A DNA stretch of 64,000 nucleotides from Pseudogracilibacillus auburnensis. Its GTDB lineage: Bacteria; Bacillota; Bacilli; Bacillales; Amphibacillaceae. Positions within the stretch are counted from its first letter, which is position 1; every line of letters starts with the position of its first letter. The notes beneath the pieces were generated by a model that searched no databases, was not told where the DNA came from, and was given only the letters and a program-made list of their open reading frames with translations. Location: the NCBI RefSeq assembly GCF_003201975.1, contig NZ_QJJQ01000006.1, positions 186,001-250,000 on the forward strand. Reading direction: 5' to 3'. Position numbers and translations under genes: made by a program. Positions 63,388-64,000 of this stretch are shown here, piece by piece.

Positions 63388-64000
63388 TTGACAAATATTT
63401 TAACAACACATAATTTGACGAAAACAATCCAAGGAGTCGAAATTATTTCCAACGTAAATATGTCGATAAGAAAAGGAGAAATTTATGGCTTTCTTGGTCC
63501 TAATGGAGCTGGTAAAACAACGATCATGAAGATGGTGATGAATCTAATGAAACCGACTGACGGGGAAATAGAAATTTTCGGTCAAAAGGTAACACCTTCG
63601 TCATATGACATTTTAAAGCGAATGGGGAGTATGATCGAATATCCAATTTTTTATGAAAAGTTGACGGCAAAAGAAAATTTGGAGCTGCATTGTGAGTATA
63701 TGGGATTTCATCATAAAAAGGAAATTCCACTCGTATTAGAAAAGGTAAAATTGCATGAGGCTATGAACAAAGTTGTAAAAAACTTTTCACTTGGGATGAA
63801 GCAGCGTCTCGGAATCGCACGTGCAATCATTACGAAGCCGGAATTATTAATTTTAGATGAACCGATCAATGGTCTTGATCCAGTTGGAATTAAAGAAATA
63901 AGAGATTTATTTATAGGATTAAATCAAGATTACGGGATTACGATGTTGATTTCTAGCCATATTTTAAAAGAAATTGAACAAATTGCTGATACCATTGGTG
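63388..64000 (+). CDS. BcrA-type ABC transporter ATPase, partial
   Basis: Runs off the window end; 204 residues are visible. Walker A GPNGAGKTT, Q-loop IEYPIFYEKLTAKENLELH, signature FSLGMKQRLGIARAI, Walker B LLILDEPINGLDP and the switch histidine in ISSHIL. The IEYPIFYEKLTAKENL segment is typical of bacitracin and lantibiotic self-protection ATPases (BcrA, LanF). The start is a TTG at 63388 behind AAGGAGG. The permease genes should lie beyond the window. Confidence 0.9.
   Translation, partial: MTNILTTHNLTKTIQGVEIISNVNMSIRKGEIYGFLGPNGAGKTTIMKMVMNLMKPTDGEIEIFGQKVTPSSYDILKRMGSMIEYPIFYEKLTAKENLELHCEYMGFHHKKEIPLVLEKVKLHEAMNKVVKNFSLGMKQRLGIARAIITKPELLILDEPINGLDPVGIKEIRDLFIGLNQDYGITMLISSHILKEIEQIADTIG

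Overview
The window looks like a chromosomal segment of a low-GC, Gram-positive member of the Bacillaceae. The evidence is AGGAGG-type ribosome binding sites almost everywhere, several TTG and GTG starts, sigma-A promoters, cre-like CcpA boxes, and Bacillus-type genes (an YhdY-like MscS channel, a FadF-type electron-transfer protein, a PaiB-like protein, a BcrA-type ABC ATPase). No tRNA, rRNA, CRISPR array, intact insertion sequence or prophage gene was seen.

Layout. 0-12 kb is mixed housekeeping and transport, mostly on the minus strand: the tail of a heme-copper oxidase subunit, a cytosine-deaminase-like amidohydrolase, AEC and EamA transporters, an MscS channel, a methyltransferase, a LysM protein and a large sensor-regulator. 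From 12.5 to 32.5 kb, all on the plus strand, is a catabolic block: a flavin reductase fused to an FCD domain, an HpaB-type monooxygenase, a dedicated FAD synthetase, RidA, a DUF1028 hydrolase, a carbamoylase-type M20 hydrolase, an APC permease, a class III aminotransferase with an aldehyde dehydrogenase, an HDAC-type amidohydrolase, an NCS1 permease, a branched-chain-type ABC transporter and an AbgA-type hydrolase. Three of its transcription units share a 23-24 bp inverted-repeat box that I infer to be a common operator. 32.5-34.7 kb is a decayed stretch: a frameshifted DUF2294 gene, truncated formate dehydrogenase and ABC-2 permease fragments, and a dispersed repeat.

35-60 kb appears organised around histidine and related imidazoles. 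It holds a TRAP transporter with a HisC-like aminotransferase and a D-2-hydroxyacid dehydrogenase; a LysR gene; hutG-hutH-hutI with a divergent hutU paralogue; an AraC-type regulator; a YjiH-type membrane protein; then a CaiB-type CoA-transferase, an acyl-CoA dehydrogenase, a second canonical hutU, etfB, etfA and a fadF-like gene. 60-64 kb has a DUF1801-like protein, a PaiB-like protein and a two-component system reading into a BcrA-type ABC transporter.

The most interesting reading is the 51-59.5 kb block. A CoA-transferase, one acyl-CoA dehydrogenase, ETF and a FadF-like ETF oxidoreductase, with no other beta-oxidation enzyme but with a urocanate hydratase in the middle, are the parts needed to activate imidazole propionate, desaturate it to urocanyl-CoA, recycle the CoA and send urocanate into the Hut pathway. 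This is inference from gene content. The 35-40 kb module could likewise convert imidazole lactate or imidazole pyruvate to histidine, and the 12-32 kb block looks like a pathway for an N-heterocycle or acylated amine whose substrate cannot be fixed from sequence alone.
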